From the NCBI RefSeq assembly GCF_000002985.6, contig NC_003282.8, positions 1,798,001 to 1,862,000 on the forward strand: 64,000 bases of DNA, written 5' to 3'. Under the pieces are notes generated by a model. It worked only from the letters and a program-made list of their open reading frames with translations, made no database searches and was not told the origin of the DNA. This document shows, one piece after another, positions 10,101 through 20,290 of the stretch. The position numbers and the translations under genes were made by a program. Position 1 is the first letter of the stretch, and every line of letters begins with the position of its first letter. Source of the stretch: Caenorhabditis elegans (taxonomy: Eukaryota > Nematoda > Chromadorea > Rhabditida > Rhabditidae).

Positions 10101-13100
10101 ATGAACAATAGGAAGCATTGGGATCGATGCACCATCAGACAATGTAATCTTTTTCAACTGCTTCTTCAGATTATTCCGATCCAAAAACGCTACCGCAGAG
10201 GTATGGGAGTTCAGAAATGGAATATGAGCAGCTATAAATGCTCGAGTGATTGTCTTCAACTGAGCACATCGAGTTGCTCCGGCTCCCAGAAAAACTGCGG
10301 ATGGGGTGAACGTTCGGACGTCTTTTCCCGGTGTGTTCAGCTCGACTGTGCAGTTTTTCTCGGTGCACATTACGTCAAGCTCGTCGATGTCTCCTTGCTC
10401 CACGCGGATTGCATATTCTGTGTGATTGCGGAAATATTTTGACCAATCCACGTGGTGTGAGTCGATGACGAGAAGCACCTTGGCATCCTTCATTAGTGGC
10501 TCACCACGGCTTCTGGAATAAAAAATTTTCAGTTTTTCTTAAAAGTTTGAATTTCCATTGCTGATTGTGAGAGCTTTAATTTTATTTTAAAAATGACTTT
10601 TTTTAGATTAGAGTTAACCTAGATTTCTCCAAACAAATTTTGTTAAATTCACTTGAATTTCATTAATTTCCAGAAATAAGCTAAAATTTGTCCAAAATAT
10701 TTCTGGAGAATTCTAAAAATTTCAGAATTTTTTCAGAGGATTTTTTAGCTTTTATGGCTTGTTACGTTGTTTTATAGAATTCTCGCTAGATTACTAGAAT
10801 TTTTTGGACGTTTTTAGTCTAATAATTAGCCTAAGCCTAAGCCTAAGACTAAGCCTAAGCCTAACCCTCTTAAAAAGTTACAAGAAGGTTTTTCCTTGCG
10901 CTTGGAGCGCAAAAGAAAAGAAAAAGAGCTATTTAGACTTAGGGTGCCCATCTGGAATAAAATATAGGAAATCCTTATGACACGCTTAAGCCTAAGGGCC
11001 CGAAAGAAAAACTAGGATGCCCAACTGGAATAAAATATTGGAAATCCTAATGACACGCTTAAGCCTAAAGGCCCGAAAAACATACTAGGATGCCCAACTG
11101 GAATAAAATATTGGAAATCCTTATGACACACCGGCGGTATGGCGCGGCTTAAGCCTAAATAGCCACTTTTATCAAAATACATTTGAGCTCGTCTTGCGTT
11201 TTACAATAACTTCTCAGGCAACTCAAAAGTAATCTGTGGATATTTTTCAGTAATCTAAATGAAGATTATTTCTAAGAAACTTGGAAATTTTGTAATATTT
11301 GAAGGGATGCGAGCAATCTCTACATATTTGAGAGATTTTTTCTTAGTGAAGTTATAGAATGCCAATATTCAAATTAATATCTCATGGGAAGAAAAGTTCA
11401 AATTCTGTACCTGCGTATGTTTTTTTATAACTCCGTTCTTCCCACAAGAAAGGCCTTCTTCCCATGAGACAGGAATTCAAATATCGGCAGCATTCATAGG
11501 TACAGAATTCGAACCTTTCTTTACATGAGATAGGAATTTTATATCAACCAAATTAACCCTCCAGTAAAGTGGGACCTTTGATGAATATAATCACTCTGAT
11601 GATATCTAATTCCGATGATTAATCCATTTTTCTTTCTCTCACACTTATGAACTAAAATGATTACTAAATTAAGGCGTGATATTCTCAGGTGTGAAAACAT
11701 ATGATATTTATTTTTAAGTTTAAATAAAGTTTTTTTTTTTATTTTTGCTAAAGAACGAATAGTTTACAACCGCCTCGCTCAAATGTATTTTGATAAAAGT
11801 GGCTATTTAGGCTTAAGCCGCGCCATACCGCCGGTGTGTCATAAGGATTTCCAATATTTTATTCCAGTTGGGCATCCTAGTTTTTTTTTCGGGCCCTTAG
11901 GCTTAAGCGTGCATTAAGGATTTCCTATATTTTATTCCAGTTGGGCACCCTAAGTCTAAATAGCTCTTTTTCTTTTCTTTTGCGCTCCAAGCGCAAGGAA
12001 AAACCTTCTTGTAACTTTTTAAGAGGGTTTCATATATTTTATTAAAATCGGGGCGAAGCCCTGATTTTAAATTCATATTGTTTTTTTTTGTCTTCCTCTA
12101 TCCCTGCAAATAGGAAAGAGAATGTGTTCTTTCTGATGAAGTAAAAATCATCATAAAATCTTGAAAACTGAGAGCAGGAGGTAATATTTGAATATATTGG
12201 GTTGTAAATGTGTGTCTCTCTGTGGGTGGGGTGGCGATGTGTTGGCAGCCAACCCTTCAACGAACTGTATCTCCCGCCATCTCCCTTCAAAGTGAGAATT
12301 GGGTTACAAAAATTTGGGGGAATATGAAAAAATTGTAAGGATTTCAAAAATGTTAATTTTGAAACACCAGACCGAACCACTTTTTCTGGGCAAGAGGCAG
12401 AAAATTAATTTTTTGAAAACATTTCAAAGTGGCACAAAATTTTTTCAAAAATAAAATTTCACAAATTGTTAATAGATTTCATTTTTTATAAATATTGTTC
12501 ATTGAACACAAAAAAGAAAACAAAGATTCATCAAAAAATGAGTGAAAAATCGCAAAAATTCGAAAAAATCAGTGCTGAAAAACTCGATTTTTTGGCGGTG
12601 CTGAAAAAAATTTTCACTAAAATTTTTTTGAAACTTAGTTTTTCGGATTTAGCGTCAAATTTTGAATCTATATAAAAAAACAAAATTGAAATTGATCTCA
12701 GATTGAGTGAATAATAAACGCTCAAAGTTGAAAAATGAACAACGCAAAAACGGCAGTAACTTGCTTCAAGGTCGATTATCTCAGTGCGTTTTCACTCAAT
12801 TTTCAAAATTTTTTTGCTGTATCGCTTTAGAAATATTTTTAATTTCATTTTTTTTCTCAAAATTAAAATATCTCAAACGACCGCCATCCTACGAGAAGGG
12901 AAAAAAAAAGTTTTTGGAAAAAAATCAAAAATTTTTTTTCTGCCTCGATTTTCAAAATGAAAAAATCACTTTTTCGGAATAATTTTTACTTGAGAATGTG
13001 TAAAAAATCTTTTTCTACAAGAATTTCACCCTAAAACCAAAGATTTCTCAAAGAGAACAGCGCACGAAGCGGTGGTTTAAAAAAAAAACGCGAAAAAAAC

Positions 13101-16100
13101 ACACCGAAGGGGGGGGAGGTCGGAAATGCAAATTTTGACTTTGAAGCTCTCTAAAAGTGCTCACAGTAGACTAGCGCGGCAAGAGATATGTCGTAAAATA
13201 TACATATCTGATCCTGTAACAGTAATTAGAGACCATATTTACAGCCAGTCTACATGCATCACTGTGGAGACTCTGTGGAGAGGGAGGAGGCAAGAGAAAG
13301 GGGAGGCAAGAGGGGGCGGGCGGGCACTGCTGAACCTTGAAAGCGCCGTAGCTCCGCTCACAATTGGAATTGAAAAATAAAAGTATATATTTGAAGTCAG
13401 CGTTAAAAGGAGAATATGATAGCATTTGAAATTTTGGAAATTGGTAAAGAATGAAAAAAAAGCCTCTGGAGCAAGGCTTGAAGCTCACAACTTCAGGAAC
13501 GGGGCTCGAAGAACTCATGGGCAAAAATTTTTTGTTTGTCTCGCTTCTCATAGCAAAAATAATAAGATTTAAAACATAAAATTGATTATCCAACAAAAAA
13601 CTGGTCCAGGAAAAGAGGGAAACTGAAAATTCGAGGTCAAAAATTAAATAAACTAAAATCGTTGAAAATGGAGAGCTGTGCTTTCAGCTTGCATTCGGTA
13701 TTTATGCACTTATTACGAATTTAACATAAAATCCCATTTGATAGTGGAAAAATTTTCATTTTTCCAGCAAAAACGTCATTTTTTTGAGAAAATGCAGAAA
13801 TTTGCGATTTCTGAAGTTATTTTTGATAATTTTCAAACAAAAATTATATTTTTGAGGACGAAATTTTCTGAAAAATACGTTTTTCGAAAAATTTACCCCA
13901 AAAAGTGCCAAACTGACCGACTTATGGCCGAAAGACCATCAAAAATCGCTAATTTGCACACCAAAAAAAAGGGGGGAACATGCAATTTTCGATTTCACAC
14001 TAAAGAGCCCACTTCTATAGCTTAAAAGAGTCGTAGAATTTTTTCAAGATACACGTTGAAAAGCCCTCGTCAATTTGTATACACCCCTAAAAAATCGTGA
14101 AATAATCTCAAGTATTCGAATTTTCCTTCAATTAAAACCACCCGAAAATGACGGAAAATAGCGATTTTTGAGTTTGACTCAAAATATCTCGGCTCAATGA
14201 GCTCCAATCTTTCTGAAAAAAAGAATACAGAGGTAGGGCAAGCTTTTTGAAAAGACAGCAAAAAACCGCATCAAAATCCATCCACCCACCGTCAAGTTAC
14301 ACGCGCGTTTTCAAAGTGAAATCTTTTTGTCGACAAAAAGGGGCGGAGCGAGGGTCATTTTTTTTTGGATTTTGAAGCTTAATATCTCGGCTCCTGTAAA
14401 TCGAAATTGGCTCAAAATTCACAAGAAAACTTATTTCACTGCCGTCCTCCTGTCATTAAATTTTCGTGAGCTTAGACAGAAAACTGACAAAACGCCAAAC
14501 TTTCAAATTTAAAAAAATAGTTGAGGGTCATTTTGAAAACACCTTAAGCTTCATAACTCGGCGAGTTTTGATGGAATCAATTTGAAATTTTACACGAAAG
14601 CTTCTTAGTGGCCTATACGTCTCTGTGTTAAATTTCGCTTTGATCGGCCAACGGGAACCCTTTGAAAAATGAAAAAAACGCTGTAATCCTAACCCTAAAT
14701 AGCGTCAGTGCTGCTGTAATCCTAACCCTAAATAGCGTCAGTGCTGCTGTAATCCTAACCCTAAATAGCGTCACTGACGCCAAGCCAAGGCATAAGTTTT
14801 AGCCTAGGTCTAAACCTAAGCCTAAGAGTAAGCTTAAGACTAAGCCTAACCCTACGCGAAAGCCTAAGCTTAAGACTAAGCCTAAGCCTAAGCCTAAACC
14901 AAAGCCTAGGCCTAAACCTGAGTAAGCCTTTCGCATGGTAAAATAATTTTTTCAAAAAAAATTAAAACTTCCAAAATGTTACCAGAGTATTTACCTAGCC
15001 TTGTACATATTTAAAATAATCGAATGTCTGCAAAAAGCTGTATTTCGAGCAATTTTACGGGTGTGAAATTTTTTATGATATATTATCAATAAAACTGACC
15101 AATTTTCAAAGATGGAGTAGCGTCAGTGGATTTTTTTTTGTTTTTTTTTTTTAATACACTTATAATGATTTAAGACAACCGAGTATCACATCAAAAAACT
15201 CTAAAAAATTTTAGATTTTTCAAAATTTCCGGACAAAGTTTTGGCAAATTGCCAAAATTTCGAAAAAATATGAGCTCTTGAGGAAATCCCAAGCAATGTC
15301 GCATGTTTCGACCCCTACAATGTTTTAATACAAATAATTGAATCAAAATCATTTACTATATATAAAGCGCTTATTCCGTTTGTCCATAGTTTGTAGTCTA
15401 TGTAGTCTTTGTAGTCTGCGAAGTTTTAGCTTCTGGAGGGATAGTGAGTTGGGGGTTAGTGTAGGGATATAGTCGGGGTACTGTAGTGGTACAATAGTGG
15501 TACGGTAGGAATACTGTAGGGTTACGGTAGTTTCATAAAAAATTAATTTTCAGCCCCAGAAGTCGGGGGCCGCGCCGAAGGTGCGGTCCACGGCTGGTAA
15601 ATAAATAAATAAATAAAAATTGGTTTTTTAAAGCAAAAATCTTTGATGTGCGTTTGTAAATTGTTCAATTCTTATAAATTTGTCATAAAATATTGGGTCC
15701 CATCACGAAAATTCCCAGGTTTTCGCGGCAGGATCGCTAAGTTTTGAAATTTGATCAAAACATGTCATGATTATACTCAAATGAAAGCTCTCTCTTGAGC
15801 CAAACTCAAATTTTTTATTAATTTTTTGTTTCGAACAATTTTAAAGCAAAATTCCAGCTAACAAACCTATCATGATTGAGTGACCTCTCCAGTGCAGCGG
15901 CAAGTGATTCCCGAGACTTGGCAGGTGACGTTGGAGCACTGAAATAAGTGAACATATCTGACAAAGTGATTTAAACACATGTTATCTTGGCAGCAGAACA
16001 GAATATAGAAAAAAAATGTGCGGGTTTCCATGGAGATACCCAGATTTGCATTTTCTCGGGAAAAATGAAGGAAATTCTCTGAGGAAAATTTCCCACGATT

Positions 16101-17096
16101 CTCTCATTTTACACTATATTTTATTTTTTTTTTATCTTTGGCAGTCTCAAAAGAGCCGCACACTACAATTTTAATGAATGTTTTCGCTAGCGGGTTTTTT
16201 GGTTCTTTCTTTTTTTTTTTTGAAGTGGATGACAAATTTTCTTGAGAATTTGTGTATTTTTTGAAATAAAACTTTTAATTTGAGCTTTTTAAATGATCTG
16301 GTGAAATTTTGGAATTTGAAAAGATCAGGTGGTTCAGATAAGTATAAACAAGCCCAGGTTTAGAATTAAGAGATTTGGAGCATTCCTGTGCTCCGCGAGC
16401 ATTATCTGAACTGATAAGAATCTTTTAGAATCAATTTTTCAAACAAAAAAGTTCGAGCCTGTTCAGAAAAGTATAAACAAGCCTAGGCTTGGAGCTTTAG
16501 AGATTTGAAGCATGAGCGGCTCTGTGAGCCCGGGAGCTCCAGAATCAAATTTTTTTAAACCAAGCAATATGGGTGTCAAATTGATGCTATTGGCAGGCTG
16601 TACAACAATTCTGAACTGGAATTTGAAAAATCTGGAAAATGAAGCATATTGAGCTCTTTTTTTAAATTTTTGTCAGACAAAATTGACTGGAAACTGGGAA
16701 AAATATATTAAAAAAAGGTTTTTGAAAATTTCATTTGAATTTTCAGATTAAAAAGCTCAAGGCGGCCTAGGTTTGGAATTTTAGAGATTTGGAGGATCGG
16801 CTGCTCTGTGAGCTCCGGGAGCTCCAAACTCAAAATTTTTAAAAACCAAGCTATGTGGGTGTCAAATTCAAACTTTCAAAGTTTTCTAAACTGGAGTCTT
16901 CCCAGCCGGCCGAGCTCACGGAGCACACAAATATTTGAGATTTTTTATTTTATTTTAAAATTTCGTACCTTATCGTATTAGACACCTTATTAGCAATCGA
17001 CTGAAATGAAAAAGAGCTCGGCGGTCCCGAGTTCACGTCATCCATTGGCTCACCCTCATCCTCGGAAAACGAGAATTTTCGCTTGAAGAAATTCAT
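7173..17096 (-). CDS. snn-1: Synapsin (SNN-1)
   Basis: Seven exons join in phase: 17096-16969, 15938-15867, 10512-10080, 8795-8652, 8501-8231, 7622-7464, 7390-7173, giving 474 aa. Synapsins coat synaptic vesicles, tether the reserve pool and have an ATP-grasp-like central domain C. The N-terminus MNFFKRKFSFSED matches synapsin domain A, with Ser9 after KRKF as in the PKA/CaM-kinase site 1 of the family. Domain C starts near residue 75 (KVLLVIDSHHVDWSKYF) and runs through VEVQPFVDAKYDLHIQKIG to about residue 345. A Pro/Ser-rich linker follows, and the C-terminus TMGQLKRTFAGFFGE matches domain E. It is shorter than mammalian synapsin I because the proline-rich part is reduced. Acceptor TTTCAG lies three bases before the ATG, fitting SL1 trans-splicing or cis-splicing from an upstream exon. 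The 5.3 kb third-to-second exon gap holds fold-back elements. Confidence 0.95.
7680..8225. repeat. Duplicated repeat with GACGCAGA palindrome in an snn-1 intron
   Basis: In the intron between the 8501-8231 and 7622-7464 exons, two related copies (7680-7920 and about 8090-8225) share GATAGCTC, GAGTTNCGCGCGTTCAAAG and GGGGAGACGCAGA. The left copy contains a near-perfect hairpin at 7752-7807: GAGTGTGGGGTGAGGGGAG on one side and its reverse complement on the other, around AGACGCAGA/TCTGCGTCT. The right copy (8164-8218) is a decayed version of the same hairpin. Confidence 0.75.
9180..9730. mobile_element. Fold-back (MITE-like) element with arms of about 235 bp
   Basis: The left arm (about 9180-9412) runs from CGACAATTTTTTGCAATGCA to AAAAGATATATGCGTG. 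The right arm (about 9490-9730) is its reverse complement, from CCACGCATATATCTTTTAAA to TTGCATTGCAAAAAAATTGTCG. A spacer of about 75 bp separates them. No transposase is present, so this is non-autonomous. It lies in the snn-1 intron between the 10512-10080 and 8795-8652 exons. Confidence 0.9.
10826..10864. repeat. Interstitial telomere-like block (CCTAAG)n
   Basis: Six to seven copies of CTAAGC/CTAAGA abut the left end of the fold-back element that starts near 10865, in the large snn-1 intron. Confidence 0.75.
10865..12028. mobile_element. Large fold-back element with unequal arms
   Basis: The left arm 10865-11190 starts CCCTCTTAAAAAGTTACAAG; the right arm 11777-12028 ends with its reverse complement CTTGTAACTTTTTAAGAGGG. 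The left arm carries a segment of about 74 bp (around GGATGCCCAACTGGAATAAA) twice while the right arm has it once. The spacer of about 590 bp holds its own shorter repeats around CCCATGAGA and no coding capacity that I can see. It sits in the 5.3 kb snn-1 intron. Confidence 0.88.
12040..14595. other. Intron stretch of snn-1 without recognised features
   Basis: AT-rich intron DNA. A purine-rich, GC-rich segment at about 13250-13345 (GGAGGCAAGAG-type) stands out as promoter-like, but no splice-compatible exon follows it. A small palindrome around GGGGCGAAGCCC lies near 12048-12062. I see no gene on either strand. Confidence 0.5.
14596..14935. repeat. Composite repeat: conserved block, 35-bp tandem repeat, telomere-like array
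   Basis: A block of about 90 bp (containing CGCTTTGATCGGCCAACGGG) is followed by three copies of a 35-bp unit (GCTGTAATCCTAACCCTAAA, then TAGCGTCAGTGCT; about 14683-14780) and then by a degenerate CCTAAG/CCTAAA telomere-like array (14790-14930). The same block followed by a telomere-like array occurs at 28455-28682. Confidence 0.85.
15349..15593 (+). mobile_element. Non-autonomous Helitron-like element (tentative)
   Basis: The right end has a GC-rich hairpin, GGCCGCGCC-GAA-GGTGCGGTCC, followed by ACGGCTGG and then T. This fits the Helitron 3' signature (hairpin a few bases before CTRR, insertion before T). The left end is placed near TTACTATATATAAAGCGC and lacks a clean 5' TC, so it may be truncated. 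The interior contains TGTAGTC and GGTACNGTAG repeats. There is no Rep/helicase coding. Confidence 0.5.
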
Positions 17097-17098
17097 TT

Positions 17099-17102
17099 TC
17101 TG
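17099..17102 (-). promoter_or_regulatory. snn-1: Splice/trans-splice acceptor of the main snn-1 start exon
   Basis: The minus strand reads TTTCAG/AAA ATG. An acceptor three bases before a start codon is the usual layout of an SL1 trans-splice site in worms. It also lets the candidate upstream exon at 18115-18086 join in frame, adding a lysine codon. Confidence 0.6.
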
Positions 17103-18085
17103 AAACTGGAAAATTGGATTTTCGTGAGCAAAAAAAGGGGGAAAAAGAGCAAAATGTCAGAGAGAAGCCACAAATTTTCTTAAAATTTCCCCAGAGACCT
17201 TTTCAACCCATAATTAGAGTTAAAAATAACTAGAAACAACTCAAAAACCAAAAAAAAAAACCATGAAATGTACATTTTGTGGGTGAAGGAGAAAAGGGGA
17301 AAGTGTCTGGAGGGGTTGAAGCTAAGGAAGTGAATAGAGAGAGAGAGAGAGAGCACAGAGAGAAACTTAGAGATAAAGAGAAAAAAGATGGAGGAAAGTG
17401 GCGAGGAATAGGGGCATCAATTTGAAAAGCGAGAACGTCAGTCCCCCTAAGGGGCCCCACAAACTTTTTGATGAAATTTTGAGATTGTTTAGAGGCAAGG
17501 TTGGTGGCCTAACATTTTTAGTTTAAGCTTTTAGGCTGTGTGATTAGAATTTTTGAATTCCCCTAGATTTTGCGGTTTAGAAAAGAATAAACATGGCTAG
17601 ACTTTGAATTTTTGAGGAATGGGCTCGCGGAGCACCAAAAAGTGTCGATTTTCTGGAAACGGGCTCTTGCCGGTGCTCCGCGAGCCAAAACCCAGAAATT
17701 TCAGAACCTGGACAATATGAATATTATCTGAAAACACTAAACACGCTGATTCTGATACTTGTGTTCATTTTCCTCAAAAATTCAAATTTGTGCTTTTTAG
17801 AGCTGAAAGACACTGGGCTCCGCGAGCTCGAGACCGAAAAATTCAGGACTTGGACTATTTGAAATCTCTCATTGCTACAGTTTTTTTTAAAGAAAAATGT
17901 GAATACTTATTTGGAGCATTTCGAGCTTAAAAGAAGAAATTTCAAAATTTTTTCAAAGAAGAAGAGACTTTCAAAAAAAAAAAAAGAAACGTCACTTTTT
18001 AATTATGGCTTGACACTGGAAGATGTCTAATCAAATTTGAAGAAAAAATAGGAAAAAAAAGGAAGAAAAAAAAAGACTAACTCAC
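17103..18085. other. snn-1 upstream or first-intron region
   Basis: This holds a (GA)n run at about 17337-17353 and several short repeats of the type CTCCGCGAGC (near 16390, 17640-17690 and 17820). No other gene is apparent. Confidence 0.5.
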
Positions 18086-18115
18086 GAAAGAAACTATTCG
18101 GGCCTTTTCAGTCAT
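18086..18115 (-). CDS. snn-1: Candidate alternative first exon of snn-1
   Basis: The minus strand reads AAAACC-ATG followed by ten codons (MTEKARIVSF) and a good donor GTGAGT. The exon ends in phase 0 and would join the acceptor at 17099 to give MTEKARIVSFKMNFFKRKFS, an N-terminal extension of 11 residues before the usual methionine. Start context, donor quality and phase all agree, but the exon is short and I have no transcript evidence. Confidence 0.45.
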
Positions 18116-18817
18116 GGTTTTCAAATTTTAAAATCAGAAAAGTATATACATTACTAGGTTTAAGATCGCTGAGCACATCTGAGAGCTAGGAACTTTCCTC
18201 AAAATTTAAAGCTATTTGGAGAATTTAAAACGAAACATTTCTTAATTTCAAGAGATGTGTGGGTAATCTTGTATTCATTGAAGTGAAACAAGAAAGAAGG
18301 CGAGACGAAAAAGCGTATAATCCCGTAAAGTCGAAATGTTATACCCCCTTTTCTGCGTCGAAAAAAGGGGAGAAGCCGCATCCAAAATGCACATGGAGAC
18401 GGAGAGAAACATGAAACAAAATCAAATGGAGCCGGGCGTAAGGAGAGTGGGTGAAATTTACATTTGGGTGAAAACTGAATTACCCAAAAAATACTAGTAG
18501 ATGAGAGCGCAGACAATTTTTCGAGCCTCTGGAAAATGTAGAGAAAGCTCGAAAATTTGAACTTTTTAAATTTCAAAAATTTTTTATATTTTTGCGCCGA
18601 AAAATGTGAAATTTTATTTGAAAAAATGTCAGAAATTTCTGGGTACAAAAACTTTAGCATAGGATCTACATATTGGTTCATGTTAAAAATGCAAAAGTCT
18701 AGAGAAGCTCAGTGAAAATTCGAGAATCAAGTGTCAACGGAGGGACGGGGACACAATGATTGATAGCTGACTTACATGGCTTCTAGTGGTTTTTCTTGTT
18801 TTCCTTTTTGCTGGTTT

Positions 18818-18843
18818 GGGGGAGGGGGGGGGGGGGGGGGGGG
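18818..18843 (+). repeat. Long guanine tract (20 G at 18824-18843)
   Basis: An uninterrupted run of 20 G follows GGGGGA. In C. elegans such tracts are deletion hot spots when the DOG-1/FANCJ helicase is lost. It lies between the collagen gene and snn-1. Confidence 0.9.
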
Positions 18844-18999
18844 AAAGCTCGTGTTGGAGCATGGTGCATCGACGCTAAAAAACTCGGAGTTTCGATATTT
18901 TCAGAAACTGATCTATTATTGTACAATGTACTTGTTCTAATGTCAGGTTTAACTGGGTACAAAAACTTTAGCATTTTTAATTTTAAGGCGACCTACGCC

Positions 19000-20290
19000 T
19001 ACCTATTGCCAAATTAAAAGGGATTCATTCATAGAGAGTAGGCGTTTGTCAGGCACGCAGGCAGACATAAGGCAGGCTAGTAGGTAAATCCTGTCTGTTT
19101 GTCTCCTTGAATATATTGAAAAAGTCGTGATGATATACGATTTCAATCAAAACCAGGCATTATAAATACGAAAATAGGTCTTAGGGGTAGGCACGAAGGC
19201 CTACCTAACACTTATTCTAATTGTAAGTTTTTTCAACGTCGATGCACCATGTTTCTTATAAAAAAGCTTCCAAAAAATCTTTTTTTTAATCTGAAAAAAA
19301 TATTCCAAACAAATTAATAAATCTTAGAACTTCTTAGTTTTTTTGCATTCCATGATGAAAATCAGACAAATTTTAACAAATCGCAGAATTGACCAGAGTT
19401 TGACGTTTTATGGGCACAAAGTATAATACAGACACACACACACACAAAAAGTGGAAAAAAAGTGGAATAGATTAATATTATCACACCCGAACACCCCGAC
19501 GGCGCGGCGCAAGAAATGATGAAGAAGACGGATTTTTGACACGAATGCCTTCAGAACGTGTTGATGGTGCCAACACAGCTGCTGATGAAGAAGGGAAGAA
19601 TTGGCAAGAAGAAGACTAGCAATAAAATAGGTGACGAGATGCTGAACAGTGAAGGATCTATCGGCGGGTTCCGTCCTCGAAGAAGACTCCTCCGTCGAGA
19701 GCACAGTACTTGGGGCAGATTCCTGGAAAATTAGGATGTTTTGGTTTTATTTGTGTCATGGCTGAATAGAGCCTTTGTGATAGGTAGGTTATAATTCCTA
19801 TATGCCTACTAATCTGCCTACCTATGATTTTTTGTCTGAATGTTCGCTTAAAACTTGAAAAATGTAATATTGATGTGAATAAAGAGTTTATAAATTGTAG
19901 GTATGTATGCCCATGTGCATACTACGTGCCTTCGGCGTGCCTATCAGGTGATTAAGTGGATTTCGCGGGCCTACTACGTGACTACCACATGCCTACGCGC
20001 CTACCTACAACATATTTTCGAAATTATAATTTATGGATTTTTCAATATGTTGAATATATGAGACAAACAGACATGCTTTACCTACTTGCTTGTCCTGCCT
20101 ACATGCCTCTTAGTGCCTTTTACGTGCCTATCAAGTGATTACTTGTGTTTTGCGTGCCTACTACAATCCTACCTGCCTATCAACCTATCTTCTTTTGCCT
20201 AATTGTATGTGTTCTGCTTTAAGCGTAAGGGCACATAGCATTCAAGTATCTACGTGCCTATTGCGTGCCTACTAGATGCCTGCTCGTCTA
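19000..20290. repeat. Dispersed GTAGGC/GCCTAC short repeats around the collagen 3' end
   Basis: Segments at 19040-19210, 19785-19825, 19900-20010 and 20090-20290 consist largely of CTACGTGCCTAC, GCCTACC and reverse-complement GTAGGCA words. They sit in the 3' flank and last intron of the collagen gene. The last intron (19723-20403) contains nothing else of note. Confidence 0.75.

Noticed and set aside
18199..18681. Minus-strand open frame of 160 codons upstream of snn-1
   Set aside because: Composition is dominated by F, S, K and I, with no domain and no supporting splice sites; it overlaps a small duplicated sequence (GGGTACAAAAACTTTAGCAT at 18635 and 18955).
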